A stretch of 64,000 nucleotides of DNA from the NCBI RefSeq assembly GCF_001941975.2, contig NZ_CP146991.1, positions 1,536,524 through 1,600,523 on the forward strand. The letters are read 5' to 3'. Below are positions 1 to 8,608 of the stretch, piece after piece; position 1 is the first letter of the stretch, and each line of letters opens with the position of its first letter. This stretch comes from Sporomusa sphaeroides DSM 2875. GTDB lineage: Bacteria > Bacillota > Negativicutes > Sporomusales > Sporomusaceae. The notes under the pieces are model-generated. The model saw only the letters and a program-made list of their open reading frames with translations. It searched no databases and had not been told where the DNA came from. Both the position numbers and the translations under genes were made by a program.

Positions 1-1026
1 CCACAACATATACATGACATATTTCAAAATGGGCTGCCTGCAGACTTTAGACTTATTGGGGCTACCACCCGGATGCCGCAAGATATTCCGCCAGCTATCC
101 GCTCCCGGTGTGTAGAAATATTTTTCCGGCCGTTATTGCCTGATGAAATTGCCAATGTGGCTTTAAATGCGGCAAAAAAGATTAACTATACCCTTGAGCA
201 GGGTGCGTTGGATGTCATTAAGCAATTTGCCACTAACGGGCGGGAAGCCGTAAATATCATTCAGATTGCGGCCGGTATTGTGCAAAGCACTGGCAAAGGC
301 GAGCGAAGCATTGCCCAGGCTGATGCGGAATGGGTCATAAATTTTGGTCAGTACAACCCGCGGCCTGAGAAAAAGGTTTCCCTTACTCCCCAAGTTGGTG
401 TGGTTAACGGTCTGGCTGTATATGGTTCCAATATCGGTATGCTTATGGAGCTCGAAGTAACGGCTGTGCCTAATAATTATGGTACCGGCAAGCTAACCGT
501 TACCGGCGTTATTGAAGAAGAAGAAATGGGTTCGCCCGGCAGGGTCGTGCGCCGCAAAAGCATGGCAAAAGGGTCACTGGATAATGTACTTACTGTATTG
601 GCCAAAATGTGTGGTATTGAATATCATAGATATGACATCCATGTAAATTTTCCTGGTGGTGTTCCCGTAGATGGTCCGTCAGCCGGAGTGACGGTGGCTA
701 CCGCTATTTATTCGGCTGTTAATAACATACCTATCGACAATACTGTTGCGATGACAGGTGAAATCTCTATTCGCGGGTTAGTAAAACCGGTCGGCGGAGT
801 GAGTGCGAAGGTAGCAGCCGCTAAGCAGGCTGGTGCGCGGCGAGTGATTATTCCTGCGGAAAATTGGCAGGGACTCTACAAGAATATGGAGATTGAAGTC
901 ATTCCTGTCGAAACCTTCGAAGAAGTATTGAAGCATGCCGTAATCAAGACCGGAGATGTGCTGCGGCAGGATGTAACGGTAACTATGCCGGAGGTATTGG
1001 CTGCTGCCGGTGTCGATAAAGTATAA
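1..1026 (+). CDS. lonB: ATP-dependent protease LonB, C-terminal part (5' end outside window)
   Basis: The reading frame is open from base 1, so the gene starts upstream and only about 341 C-terminal residues are present. The first residues read as the end of an AAA+ module (LIGATTRMP followed by IPPAIRSRC, a sensor/arginine-finger region), followed by a Lon-type serine protease domain. The Ser-Lys dyad is visible: Ser in DGPSAG (codon 679-681) and Lys in SAKVAAAK (codon 808-810), 43 residues apart as in Lon proteases. LonB-type proteases in spore-formers lack the long LonA N-terminal domain and lie next to lonA, which matches the lon gene that follows. Role: ATP-dependent degradation of cytoplasmic proteins. 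Identity is firm; the label LonB rests on the pairing with lon. Confidence 0.9.
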   Translation, partial: PQHIHDIFQNGLPADFRLIGATTRMPQDIPPAIRSRCVEIFFRPLLPDEIANVALNAAKKINYTLEQGALDVIKQFATNGREAVNIIQIAAGIVQSTGKGERSIAQADAEWVINFGQYNPRPEKKVSLTPQVGVVNGLAVYGSNIGMLMELEVTAVPNNYGTGKLTVTGVIEEEEMGSPGRVVRRKSMAKGSLDNVLTVLAKMCGIEYHRYDIHVNFPGGVPVDGPSAGVTVATAIYSAVNNIPIDNTVAMTGEISIRGLVKPVGGVSAKVAAAKQAGARRVIIPAENWQGLYKNMEIEVIPVETFEEVLKHAVIKTGDVLRQDVTVTMPEVLAAAGVDKV

Positions 1027-1054
1027 ATTTATCCGATGACTAACCCGCTCTAAG

Positions 1055-1078
1055 ACTCCCGCTTTTGCAAGCGGGAGT
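1055..1078 (+). terminator. Hairpin after lonB
   Basis: A perfect 10-bp stem (1055-1064 with 1069-1078, loop TTGC) lies 29 bases after the lonB stop. It has no clear T-run, so it could be a weak terminator or a 3' stabiliser. Two further hairpins follow in the same gap: 1113-1121/1136-1144 and 1169-1176/1181-1188 (8 bp, loop GCTA). Confidence 0.5.
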
Positions 1079-1207
1079 AAGAGCGGCTAAGTCCCTGGAT
1101 AATTCCGACTAAGATTCAGATGGGGTTACAACTCTATCTGAATCAAGTCTCCATTTATGCCAGTGCTAGCCGGGTTGCTAAACCCGGCCTATATTTATTG
1201 AGGAATA

Positions 1208-1237
1208 AAAGGATTTTTAGTGGTTGCTTTAGAATAT
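1208..1237 (+). promoter_or_regulatory. Sigma-H-like promoter of lon
   Basis: AAAGGATTT (1208-1216), 12-base spacer, TTAGAATAT (1229-1237). Against the sigma-H consensus RNAGGAWWW-N11/12-RNNGAATWW the only mismatch is the first base of the -10 element. Transcription would start near 1244, ahead of the lon start codon. Similar elements occur before four other transcription units in this window. Confidence 0.5.
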
Positions 1238-1312
1238 TTTACATAGCGGTGTTGAAACTACTAAATGACCACTAAGATAATACCGCAAGGTTACCGAAGG
1301 GAGGAAGCTATA

Positions 1313-3628
1313 TTGGCAGATAAACGCCGTATAATACCACTTTTGCCATTAAGAGGTATATTAGTTTTTCCATACATGATTATTCATCTGGATGTTGGCC
1401 GGGAAAAATCTATCAGTGCTTTGGAAGAGGCAATGGTGCAGGATCGTCTGATTATGCTGGCTACACAAAAGGATGCTCAAACCGACGCGCCGCAGCCTGA
1501 AGATATTTTTTCAGTGGGTACTGTTGCCGAAATTAAGCAGCTTTTGAAATTGCCGGGGGGAACCATCCGGGTATTGGTCGAAGGCTTGTACCGTGGTGAA
1601 ATCGAAGAATTTATCAGCTTTGATCCTTACTATCAGGTTCAGATTAACGAATTTACCGAAGTTGAACCTAAAACACCGGAGGTTGAAGCGCTTACACGTA
1701 CAGCAATTAATCAATTTGAACAATGGGTTAAGCTGAGCAAGAAGATACCACCCGAAACCCTGGTATCAGTCGTTGTTGTAGAAGAACCCGGCCGCCTGAC
1801 TGACCTTATTGCCAGTCATCTGGCACTCAAAATTGAAGATAAGCAAACCCTGCTGGAGGCAGTAGAAATTAAAGACCGGTTGGAACGGTTATGTGAGATC
1901 CTTGGCCGCGAAATGGAAATTCTTGAACTGGAGAAGAAAATCCATGTCCGGGTTCGCAAGCAAATGGAGAAAACCCAAAAAGAATATTATTTGCGTGAAC
2001 AACTCAAAGCCATTCAAAAAGAATTAGGCGAAAAAGATGAGCGCACCGCCGAAGTAGAGGAATACAGGCAGCGGGTCAAAGAACAAAACCTGCCCAAAGA
2101 AGTAGAAGAAAAAATCAATAAAGAAATCGACCGTCTGGAAAAAATGCCCCCGATGGTGGCGGAAAGCGGTGTTATCCGCACCTACCTTGACTGGCTGTTA
2201 ACGCTGCCCTGGACTACGGAAACCGATGACCGGCTGGATATTAGTGTTGCCGAGGAAATCCTTGACGAAGATCATTATGGCTTGGAAAAAGTCAAAGAAC
2301 GTATTTTAGAATATCTGTCAATCCGTAAGTTGACAGAAAAAATGAAAGGCCCCATTTTATGTCTTGTTGGTCCGCCGGGTGTCGGGAAGACATCGTTAGC
2401 CCGTTCTATCGCCAGAGCTATGGAACGGAAGTTTGTCCGCGTTTCGTTAGGCGGAGTTCGGGATGAAGCGGAAATAAGAGGTCATCGCCGGACCTATGTG
2501 GGCGCGCTTCCGGGACGTATTATTCAGGGTATGCGGACTGTAGGCTCAAAAAATCCTGTGTTTCTCTTGGATGAAATTGATAAAATGAATGCCGACTTCC
2601 GGGGCGACCCGTCATCTGCTTTGTTGGAAGTGCTTGACCCGGAACAAAATAATACCTTCAGCGACCATTATATTGAACTGCCATATGATTTATCCCGGGT
2701 ACTCTGGGTAGTTACAGCTAATGTCATGCATAATATTCCGAGACCCTTGTTAGACCGTATGGAAGTTATCAGCATTGCCGGCTATACTGAGGAAGAAAAA
2801 ATAGAGATCGCCAAACGGTATCTTATTCCCAAGCAAACAACCGACCATGGCCTCACACCGCAGCAAATTTCATTTTCAGAAGGAACTATCGCCAAAATTA
2901 TTCGTGACTATACTCGCGAGGCGGGTGTACGGAATCTTGAGCGCAATATTGCCAATCTCTGCCGCAAAGCGGCGCGCAAAATTGTTCAAGACCAGGGACC
3001 TGTTATTAAGATTACGGCTCAGAACCTGCATACTTTCCTGGGAGCCACCAAATACCGTCATGCTCAGGCCGAGAAAGACAGCCAGGTGGGAGTAGCCACC
3101 GGCCTTGCCTGGACGGAAGTTGGCGGTGATGTGCTGGCTGTTGAGATTTCCACCATGAAAGGCAAAGGCAAGCTGACTTTGACAGGCCAGTTAGGCGATG
3201 TTATGCAAGAATCTGCGCAAGCCGGCTTCAGTTATATTCGTTCACGGGCAAAAGAACTGGGCATTGAAGAAGATTTTCATGAAAAGCTGGATATTCACAT
3301 CCATCTGCCCGAAGGCGCCATTCCCAAAGACGGTCCGTCTGCCGGCATTACCATGGCAACTGCGGTCGCATCAGCACTGACCGGTAAACCTATCAGGAGC
3401 GATGTTGCCATGACGGGAGAAATAACTCTTCGCGGCAGGGTGTTGCCTGTCGGCGGCATTAAGGAAAAAGTCCTTGCCGCTCACCGGGCGGGAATAAAAA
3501 CAGTCATGCTGCCCAAAGAAAACAAGCGTGATATTGATGAAATTCCGGCGAACGTCAAACGGAATCTTGCCTTTGTGCTTGTTGAACACATGGATGAAGT
3601 GCTGCAAACAGCAATGGTGAAAGAGTAA
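1313..3628 (+). CDS. lon: ATP-dependent protease Lon (LonA)
   Basis: 771 residues, the usual LonA length. Domains in order: N-terminal substrate-binding domain (starts IIPLLPLRG), coiled-coil helical region (about 190-300), AAA+ ATPase with Walker [10 protein letters not shown] (about 353-361) and Walker B FLLDEIDK, and the C-terminal serine protease with Ser676 in DGPSAG and Lys719 in IKEKVLAA. It degrades misfolded and regulatory proteins in the cytoplasm. Start choice: the frame could open at ATG 1265, but a strong Shine-Dalgarno (GGGAGG, 1299-1304) sits 8 bases before TTG 1313, and starting there gives the usual LonA N-terminus. The stop overlaps the engB start by one base (TAATG), so the two are probably translationally coupled. 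Confidence 0.95.
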   Translation: MADKRRIIPLLPLRGILVFPYMIIHLDVGREKSISALEEAMVQDRLIMLATQKDAQTDAPQPEDIFSVGTVAEIKQLLKLPGGTIRVLVEGLYRGEIEEFISFDPYYQVQINEFTEVEPKTPEVEALTRTAINQFEQWVKLSKKIPPETLVSVVVVEEPGRLTDLIASHLALKIEDKQTLLEAVEIKDRLERLCEILGREMEILELEKKIHVRVRKQMEKTQKEYYLREQLKAIQKELGEKDERTAEVEEYRQRVKEQNLPKEVEEKINKEIDRLEKMPPMVAESGVIRTYLDWLLTLPWTTETDDRLDISVAEEILDEDHYGLEKVKERILEYLSIRKLTEKMKGPILCLVGPPGVGKTSLARSIARAMERKFVRVSLGGVRDEAEIRGHRRTYVGALPGRIIQGMRTVGSKNPVFLLDEIDKMNADFRGDPSSALLEVLDPEQNNTFSDHYIELPYDLSRVLWVVTANVMHNIPRPLLDRMEVISIAGYTEEEKIEIAKRYLIPKQTTDHGLTPQQISFSEGTIAKIIRDYTREAGVRNLERNIANLCRKAARKIVQDQGPVIKITAQNLHTFLGATKYRHAQAEKDSQVGVATGLAWTEVGGDVLAVEISTMKGKGKLTLTGQLGDVMQESAQAGFSYIRSRAKELGIEEDFHEKLDIHIHLPEGAIPKDGPSAGITMATAVASALTGKPIRSDVAMTGEITLRGRVLPVGGIKEKVLAAHRAGIKTVMLPKENKRDIDEIPANVKRNLAFVLVEHMDEVLQTAMVKE

Positions 3629-4266
3629 TGGCAGATACGACCAGTTTTAATATTACCCATGCCAGTTATGCCGCCACTGCTGTTAATTCCAGTCAATATC
3701 CTGTAGGCGAGCTTACGGAGATAGCTTTCATTGGGCGCTCTAATGTCGGCAAATCGTCGCTGATTAACTCCTTGTGCCGTCACAATGGCCTGGCCCGTAC
3801 CAGTGGGACGCCCGGCAAAACCCAGACCATTAATTACTTTCGCCTTACAGGCAAGCTGTCAGATCAATCACGGCTGGAGTTTATGCTGGTCGATCTGCCT
3901 GGCTATGGTTATGCCAAAAGAGCACAATCAGCCAGAGCAACCTGGTCTAAATTTATTGAGGAATATTGGCTAAAGTCAACGCGCCTTAAGCTGGTATGCC
4001 AATTAATTGATCTGCGTCATCCGCCAATGGAGAGTGATATTAACGTCTATCATTGGCTGATAGAACATGGCCTCAATGTTCAAGTGGTAGCCACTAAAGC
4101 CGATAAAATTTCCAAGAGCCGCATCCAGCAGCATATTCAGGTTATTACGCAAGGGATTAATATGGGTCAACTCCATCCGGGAGGCCGTATTATACCCTAC
4201 TCAGCAGTAACTAACGCCGGACGGGATGAACTTCTTGACGTTATTAAGAATATTTTGCTAAAATAG
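3628..4266 (+). CDS. engB: Ribosome biogenesis GTPase YsxC/EngB
   Basis: 212 residues, TrmE-Era-EngA-EngB-Septin family. The GTPase signatures are plain: G1 GRSNVGKSS, a G2 threonine in the PGKTQTINYF region, G3 DLPGYGYA and G4 TKADK. YsxC/EngB takes part in late assembly of the large ribosomal subunit. It starts inside the lon stop codon (one-base overlap), the lon-ysxC order common in Firmicutes. Family assignment is secure. Confidence 0.95.
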   Translation: MADTTSFNITHASYAATAVNSSQYPVGELTEIAFIGRSNVGKSSLINSLCRHNGLARTSGTPGKTQTINYFRLTGKLSDQSRLEFMLVDLPGYGYAKRAQSARATWSKFIEEYWLKSTRLKLVCQLIDLRHPPMESDINVYHWLIEHGLNVQVVATKADKISKSRIQQHIQVITQGINMGQLHPGGRIIPYSAVTNAGRDELLDVIKNILLK

Positions 4267-4281
4267 GGATATCACACGGAG

Positions 4282-4310
4282 GGGACAGTCAGCCGGCTGT
4301 CCCTTTACTT
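4282..4310 (+). terminator. Hairpin after engB
   Basis: GGGACAG (4282-4288) pairs with CTGTCCC (4297-4303), followed by TTTACTT. It is a short terminator-like stem between engB and ahbA; the T-run is weak. Confidence 0.45.
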
Positions 4311-4334
4311 ATATTCAAAGTTGGGAGGACACAT

Positions 4335-4784
4335 ATGCTAACCCCTTTTGATAAAGAGCTGCTTAATATTATCCAAACCAGACTGCCGCTGGAATCACGG
4401 CCCTATGCGAAGGTAGCGCAATGGTTAGAGGTTGAGGAAAGTACGGTGCTGGAACGATTAAACTGGCTCAAAGACAATGGCTACATAAGGCGATTTGGCG
4501 CTTTTTTTGACTCGGCCTGCCTGGGGTATGTCAGCACGCTGGCAGCTGTCAAAGTCCGTCCCGAGCAGGTTGCCGCCGTTGCTCAGGCTGTAAATGCTTA
4601 TAGTGGTGTAACCCATAACTACGAACGGGAAAGTGAATATAATCTTTGGTTTACCCTGCTTACCGCCGATCAGGCTGAGCAGAACCGCGTTCTGGCAGCT
4701 ATCCGCAGTTTGCCGGGGGTTGAGGGTTTACTCAGTCTGCCTGCCATCGAAAAATATAAGGTAAGTGTGGAATTTAGTTTGTAA
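4335..4784 (+). CDS. ahbA: Siroheme decarboxylase subunit AhbA (Lrp/AsnC-like)
   Basis: 149 residues: an N-terminal AsnC-type winged helix (to about residue 55) followed by a RAM/Lrp-like alpha-beta fold. Despite its regulator-like look, the sequence fits the NirDLGH/AhbA group, which decarboxylates siroheme to didecarboxysiroheme in the alternative heme pathway. Supporting signs are the LDKxLLxxIQ-like start, the PYAKVA segment, the GAFFDSACLGY stretch and the partner AhbB gene 64 bases downstream. The start ATG has a good Shine-Dalgarno (GGGAGGAC). A plain Lrp-family regulator is the alternative, but the tandem arrangement makes it unlikely. Heme would be needed for cytochromes in a Sporomusa-type acetogen (inference). 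Confidence 0.85.
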   Translation: MLTPFDKELLNIIQTRLPLESRPYAKVAQWLEVEESTVLERLNWLKDNGYIRRFGAFFDSACLGYVSTLAAVKVRPEQVAAVAQAVNAYSGVTHNYERESEYNLWFTLLTADQAEQNRVLAAIRSLPGVEGLLSLPAIEKYKVSVEFSL

Positions 4785-4848
4785 TTTTTTCCTGCGGAAT
4801 AGATAAAACTGTTTTAACTCAGAGATCAAACAACCTGCGAGGTGTCAT

Positions 4849-5349
4849 ATGTTAGATAATCTGGACAAAAAACTAATTGCCGTTTTGCAAGGTGACTTTC
4901 CGCTGGTGCCTGAACCCTACAAAGTGTTGGCGGCAAAAGTCGGTATTAGTGAACAGGAATTGCTGGCAAGACTGGCTGCCTATCGTCAATCAGGGCGGTT
5001 GCGCAAAATGGGGGCCGTATTGCGCCACCGGGAAGTCGGGTATGCCGCTAATGCGTTGGGTGTCTGGAATGTGCCGGAAGCACGTCTTGCCGCGGTTGGG
5101 CAGTTAATGTCAGGCTACCGGGCGGTTACCCATTGTTATTCCCGGATTTCACTGCCGGAATGGCCTTATAACTTTTACACCATGCTCCATGCCCATACGC
5201 GCGAGGAGTGCCGGGCTTTAGCCGAGACACTGGCTCAAGCCGCGGGACTGGAGCATTACATGCTGCTATTCAGTACACGCGAGTGGAAAAAAACCAGTAT
5301 GAGTTATTTCCCTGAATATGCGAAGGAGAGTGGCGGAAGTGGTGGATAA
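4849..5349 (+). CDS. ahbB: Siroheme decarboxylase subunit AhbB (Lrp/AsnC-like)
   Basis: 166 residues, paralogous to the preceding AhbA: AsnC-like winged helix, then a RAM-like domain. The motifs GAVLRHREVGY, WPYNFYTMLH and the C-terminal STREWKKTSMSYFPE are typical of AhbB/NirG-type subunits; the basic and aromatic residues there belong to the substrate pocket in characterised homologues. It acts with AhbA on siroheme in the cytoplasm. Its 3' end overlaps the start of the next gene (5339-5349). The radical-SAM genes ahbC and ahbD, which complete the pathway, are not in this window. Confidence 0.87.
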   Translation: MLDNLDKKLIAVLQGDFPLVPEPYKVLAAKVGISEQELLARLAAYRQSGRLRKMGAVLRHREVGYAANALGVWNVPEARLAAVGQLMSGYRAVTHCYSRISLPEWPYNFYTMLHAHTREECRALAETLAQAAGLEHYMLLFSTREWKKTSMSYFPEYAKESGGSGG

Positions 5350-6247
5350 AGTTCTTAGAAACTTTGAGGATATACTAAACGCGGTAAAAGACAAGGCTCC
5401 TAAGCGGGTAGCTGTCGCTGTGGCCCAGGATGATGCGATTATGGAAGCCGTTCAGGGAGCGCGTGAACAAAAAATTGCTGAGTTTATACTGGTCGGAGAC
5501 AGGGAGAAAATTCATGAAACTGCCGGTAAACTTGGTGTTAGCCTGGAGGATGTGCAGATAATACACGAACCGGATGACCGCAAGGCGGCGTATCGGGCGG
5601 TTGCTTTGGTATCCGGCGGCCAAGCCGATGTATTGATGAAGGGTCTGATTAATACTGCTGATTTATTAAGAGCAGTGCTTGATAAAGAAATTGGCTTACG
5701 CACAGGCAGAGTGCTTAGTCACACGGCGGTCTACGAACTGCCGGGATTTGACCGTTTACTGATGGTAACTGACGGCGGAATGAATATTGCGCCAACTTTG
5801 CAGCAGAAAGCAGATATTATTCAAAACAGCGTTCAATTAGCCAGGGTGCTTGGAATCAGTCCGGCCAAAGTAGCCGTATTGGCTGCTGTTGAAGTGATTA
5901 ACCCCGACATGCCGGCCACCTTGGAAGCGGCTGCACTTACCAAAATGGCAGACCGTGGGCAGATTAAAGGCGCCATTGTTGATGGACCGTTGGCGCTTGA
6001 TAATGCTATTAGCCTGGAAGCCGCCAGCCACAAAGGGATTAAAAGTCCGGTTGCCGGCATGGCCGATATTTTAGTTACCCCAGATATTGTGGCAGGTAAT
6101 ATCCTGGGAAAATCACTGGTCTATATTGCAAAAGGAAAAATTGCCGGTTTGGTTTTGGGGGCCGCTAAGCCAGTTGTGGTCACTTCACGGGCAGATACCC
6201 ATGAAGCGAAATTGATGTCAATTGCTCTAGGGGCATTGCTTGGCTGA
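5339..6247 (+). CDS. Phosphate acetyl-/butyryltransferase family protein
   Basis: About 302 residues, a Pta/Ptb-family acyl-CoA:phosphate acyltransferase. Visible features are the N-terminal FEDILNAVKDKAPKRVAVAVAQ, the MKGLINTADLLRAVL and TDGGMNIAPTL segments, and the C-terminal VVTSRADTHEAKLMSI, all typical of phosphate butyryltransferases and the related acetyltransferases. In an acetogen this could convert acetyl-CoA to acetyl phosphate ahead of acetate kinase; whether the natural substrate is acetyl- or butyryl-CoA cannot be read from sequence. Start: an ATG at 5318 exists, but AAGGAG (5323-5328) is placed correctly for GTG 5339, giving the usual N-terminus and a short overlap with ahbB. 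A strong terminator follows. Confidence 0.85.
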   Translation: MVDKVLRNFEDILNAVKDKAPKRVAVAVAQDDAIMEAVQGAREQKIAEFILVGDREKIHETAGKLGVSLEDVQIIHEPDDRKAAYRAVALVSGGQADVLMKGLINTADLLRAVLDKEIGLRTGRVLSHTAVYELPGFDRLLMVTDGGMNIAPTLQQKADIIQNSVQLARVLGISPAKVAVLAAVEVINPDMPATLEAAALTKMADRGQIKGAIVDGPLALDNAISLEAASHKGIKSPVAGMADILVTPDIVAGNILGKSLVYIAKGKIAGLVLGAAKPVVVTSRADTHEAKLMSIALGALLG

Positions 6248-6249
6248 AA

Positions 6250-6282
6250 AACAGCGCTTATTGCGCTGTTTTTTTATTTTTA
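6250..6282 (+). terminator. Rho-independent terminator after phosphate acyltransferase
   Basis: AACAGCGC (6250-6257), loop TTATT, GCGCTGTT (6263-6270), then a run of T. It starts a few bases after the stop codon and closes the lon-to-acyltransferase region. Confidence 0.9.
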
Positions 6283-6466
6283 AGGATAAGGGCTGACTTT
6301 TGCTTCCATTGCCAGCCTAAGCCACGGTTTCTTTGTGCTAAAAAAACAACATTTTTACCTAAAAATGATAATACTATTTAATTCATCAAAAATCGACATG
6401 CGTAAAAAGGGTATTTTTGTAAAAATAAAAAATTAATAAAAATTTGCAAATATTTAAATAAATGCA

Positions 6467-6495
6467 GCAGGAATTTGTTGGCGTGAGTAGAATAT
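6467..6495 (+). promoter_or_regulatory. Sigma-H-like promoter of lactate permease
   Basis: GCAGGAATT (6467-6475), 11-base spacer, GTAGAATAT (6487-6495): a full match to RNAGGAWWW-N11-RNNGAATWW. The predicted start near 6502 lies just before the FadR-type operator. Confidence 0.6.
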
Positions 6496-6506
6496 CATCA
6501 GAGGTA

Positions 6507-6523
6507 AGGTGGTCAGACCACCT
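6507..6523. promoter_or_regulatory. FadR/GntR-type operator before lactate permease
   Basis: AGGTGGTCAGACCACCT is a perfect 8-bp inverted repeat around a central A. Its core TGGTCAGACCA (6510-6520) is the TGGT-N3-ACCA half-site pattern of FadR-subfamily GntR regulators (LldR, PdhR, GlcC, FadR). It begins about 5 bases after the predicted transcription start, a position that suits repression. The FadR-type regulator at 12528-13310 is the obvious candidate (inference). Confidence 0.7.
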
Positions 6524-6667
6524 GCCCGCAATGCCATATTATGGAAAATGGAAAAATGGATTGAAGGGCAAAAAAAATTGTACAAAGGGGGTGAATTTAA
6601 AGAAAAATACGTGAACTCAGCTATAGAGATAAATAAAAAAACCCAAACTAAAAAAGGGGTGTAAATT

Positions 6668-8299
6668 ATGACGTGGACACAAATCTATGACCCAATGGGC
6701 AGTTTAGCTTTATCGGCACTGATGGCAGCAATTCCAATGATTATTATATTTTATTTGCTGGCCATCCGCCGGGCGCCAGGTCAAATTGCCGGAGGTGCCG
6801 CTGTTGCCTCCGCAGTACTTGTGGCAGTGCTGGTATACAAGATGCCTGTTGCGACAGCGCTTACTGCCACAGTAATGGGTGCCTTTTATGGTGTGTTTCC
6901 CATCTTCTGGATCGTTATAACCGCAATTTTCATTTACAATATGACCGTCGAAACCGGTCAATTCGAAATAATTAAGAACTCAATTGCCTCCATTACCGAT
7001 GATCGTCGTTTACAAGCATTGCTAATCGCTTTTGCTTTTGGCGCTTTCCTTGAAGGGGCTGCCGGTTTTGGCACACCTGTAGCCATTTCGGCAGGTATGC
7101 TGGTAGGTCTTGGTTTTAATCCGCTTTATGCTGCCGGCCTTTGCTTAATTGCCAACACGGCGCCGGTTGCCTTCGGTGGTATCGGTATTCCCATTATTGT
7201 TGCCGGCCAGGTTACCGGTATTGAAACCATGAAAATCAGCCAGATGGTTGGCCGTCAATTGCCGTTCCTCTCAGTAATCATTCCCATTTGGCTTGTTGTA
7301 CTTATGTCCGGCTGGAAATCCACCATGGAAGTATTGCCTGCCTGTTTGGTAGCCGGTATCTCCTTTGCAACACTCCAATGGTTTTCCTCAAACTATATTG
7401 GACCAGAGCTTCCCGATATTTTGTCCGCATTGGCGGCCATGATTTCACTGGCTCTTTTCCTCAAAATCTGGAAACCTGCTAAAACCTGGCGGTTTGCAGA
7501 TGAAAAAGCTGCCGCTACGAGTATGGCGAATGTGCCTAAGTATAGTGCAGGCACTATTTTCAAAGCCTGGTCGCCGTTTATCGTCCTTACCGTTATGGTT
7601 ATTCTCTGGGGCCTGAAGCCTGTTCAGGCAGTGATTGATGCTGTAAGTATCAAAATCCTTGTTCCAGGTCTTGATAAAGTAGTTATGCAGGTGGCACCAA
7701 TTGCCAAGCAACCGACTGCCATGGCTGCTCTATATAAAATCAACTGGATGAGCGCAGCCGGTACCGCCCTCTTCATTGCCAGCATAATCTCAGCCATGAT
7801 TCTGGGTGTTGGCCCTTCCCGCTTCGTCAGCTTGTTTGCTAAAACCTTTAAACAGTTAACCAAACCGCTTATCACTATTCCCTGTGTTCTTGGTCTTGCT
7901 TATATCATGAACTATTCGGGTATGAGCTCCACTTTGGGCTTGTTCCTGGCAGGTACCGGCAGCTTCTTCCCCTTCTTCTCGGCTTTCCTTGGCTGGCTGG
8001 GTGTTTTCCTGACAGGCTCGGATACTTCGGCTAACGCCCTGTTCGGCAATCTCCAGGCCGTTACTGCCCAACAAGTAGGGATGGAACCTGTTTTGGCTGT
8101 TGCCGCTAACTCATCAGGCGGCGTTACCGGTAAGATGATTTCGCCGCAAAGTATTGCTGTGGCAACGGCTGCAACCGGACTTGTCGGTAAAGAAGGCGAT
8201 TTGTTCAGCTTTACAGTAATGCATTCGCTCGTATTGGCTGTTATCATTGGTTTAATGACTTATGCGCAGGCATATTTCTTAACCTGGATGATTCCTTAG
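6668..8299 (+). CDS. lctP: L-lactate permease
   Basis: 543 residues, LctP/LldP family: a very hydrophobic inner-membrane protein with about 12-14 membrane segments. Family signatures include GAFLEGAAGFGTPVAIS, GLCLIANTAPVAFGGIG and, near the C-terminus, FLTGSDTSANALFG and NSSGGVTGKMISPQS. It imports lactate (or glycolate) with protons. The gene stands alone between terminators, behind a sigma-H-like promoter and a FadR-type operator, which suggests control by substrate through a GntR regulator. The downstream 2-oxoacid oxidoreductase genes and the glcDEF-type dehydrogenase at 60-64 kb are possible partners in lactate use (inference). Confidence 0.93.
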   Translation: MTWTQIYDPMGSLALSALMAAIPMIIIFYLLAIRRAPGQIAGGAAVASAVLVAVLVYKMPVATALTATVMGAFYGVFPIFWIVITAIFIYNMTVETGQFEIIKNSIASITDDRRLQALLIAFAFGAFLEGAAGFGTPVAISAGMLVGLGFNPLYAAGLCLIANTAPVAFGGIGIPIIVAGQVTGIETMKISQMVGRQLPFLSVIIPIWLVVLMSGWKSTMEVLPACLVAGISFATLQWFSSNYIGPELPDILSALAAMISLALFLKIWKPAKTWRFADEKAAATSMANVPKYSAGTIFKAWSPFIVLTVMVILWGLKPVQAVIDAVSIKILVPGLDKVVMQVAPIAKQPTAMAALYKINWMSAAGTALFIASIISAMILGVGPSRFVSLFAKTFKQLTKPLITIPCVLGLAYIMNYSGMSSTLGLFLAGTGSFFPFFSAFLGWLGVFLTGSDTSANALFGNLQAVTAQQVGMEPVLAVAANSSGGVTGKMISPQSIAVATAATGLVGKEGDLFSFTVMHSLVLAVIIGLMTYAQAYFLTWMIP

Positions 8300-8372
8300 G
8301 AGAAATGTCGCTGCAGAAAGAATCAGGATTTTAGTCCGGGATATAGAAATGCTATATTCTGGGTAAGATATG

Positions 8373-8398
8373 GGGGTGGGAATTTATATTCCCACCCC
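8373..8398 (+). terminator. Terminator after lactate permease
   Basis: GGGGTGGGAAT (8373-8383), loop TTAT, ATTCCCACCCC (8388-8398): an 11-bp perfect stem 70 bases after the stop. The following bases are only moderately T-rich. Confidence 0.8.
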
Positions 8399-8608
8399 TA
8401 ATCTTATTTGGTCAGCTTACATGTTTCTTAGAATATGGACACAAACTTAGAATAACCGTTATGACAGATACATGTTTCCGTAGATTGACTGTTGTCCATA
8501 GGTGTTTTATGCGCCGTGGGCGGCAGTCAGGCTACGGCCTGACTATGAAGAGGCTCAGCCGGGATGGCTGACAGCCCGGAAGGTTACATATTTTGAGGAG
8601 GTGCTCTT
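8399..8608 (+). promoter_or_regulatory. Leader region of the 2-oxoacid oxidoreductase operon
   Basis: No gene seen. Two adjacent hairpins lie 30-85 bases before the first start codon: AGTCAGGC (8525-8532) with GCCTGACT (8537-8544) closed by the stable tetraloop UACG, and a second around 8547-8580 where CAGCC/GGCTG and CCGGG/CCCGG can pair in alternative ways. I do not recognise a known riboswitch. The Shine-Dalgarno GAGGAGGTG precedes ATG 8609. Confidence 0.4.

Larger units (their letters stand above)
6283..6667. other. Intergenic region before lactate permease
   Basis: About 385 gene-free, A/T-rich bases. It holds a sigma-H-like promoter (6467-6495), a FadR-type operator (6510-6520) and a long leader. 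AAAGGGG(T)G-like Shine-Dalgarno sequence lies just before the permease ATG; the copy near 6586 precedes no convincing reading frame. Confidence 0.6.

Noticed and set aside
1265-1312. Upstream ATG as the lon start
   Set aside because: No Shine-Dalgarno before it, whereas GGGAGG is ideally placed for TTG 1313, which gives the normal Lon N-terminus.
8324-8350. Possible sixth sigma-H-like promoter (CAGGATTTT then GAAAT)
   Set aside because: The -10 core is GAAA instead of GAAT, and it lies upstream of the lactate permease terminator, so it would not serve the next gene.
8399-8608. TPP riboswitch before the TPP-dependent oxidoreductase genes
   Set aside because: The conserved CUGAGA and ACCUGAUCUGG-like segments are not present.
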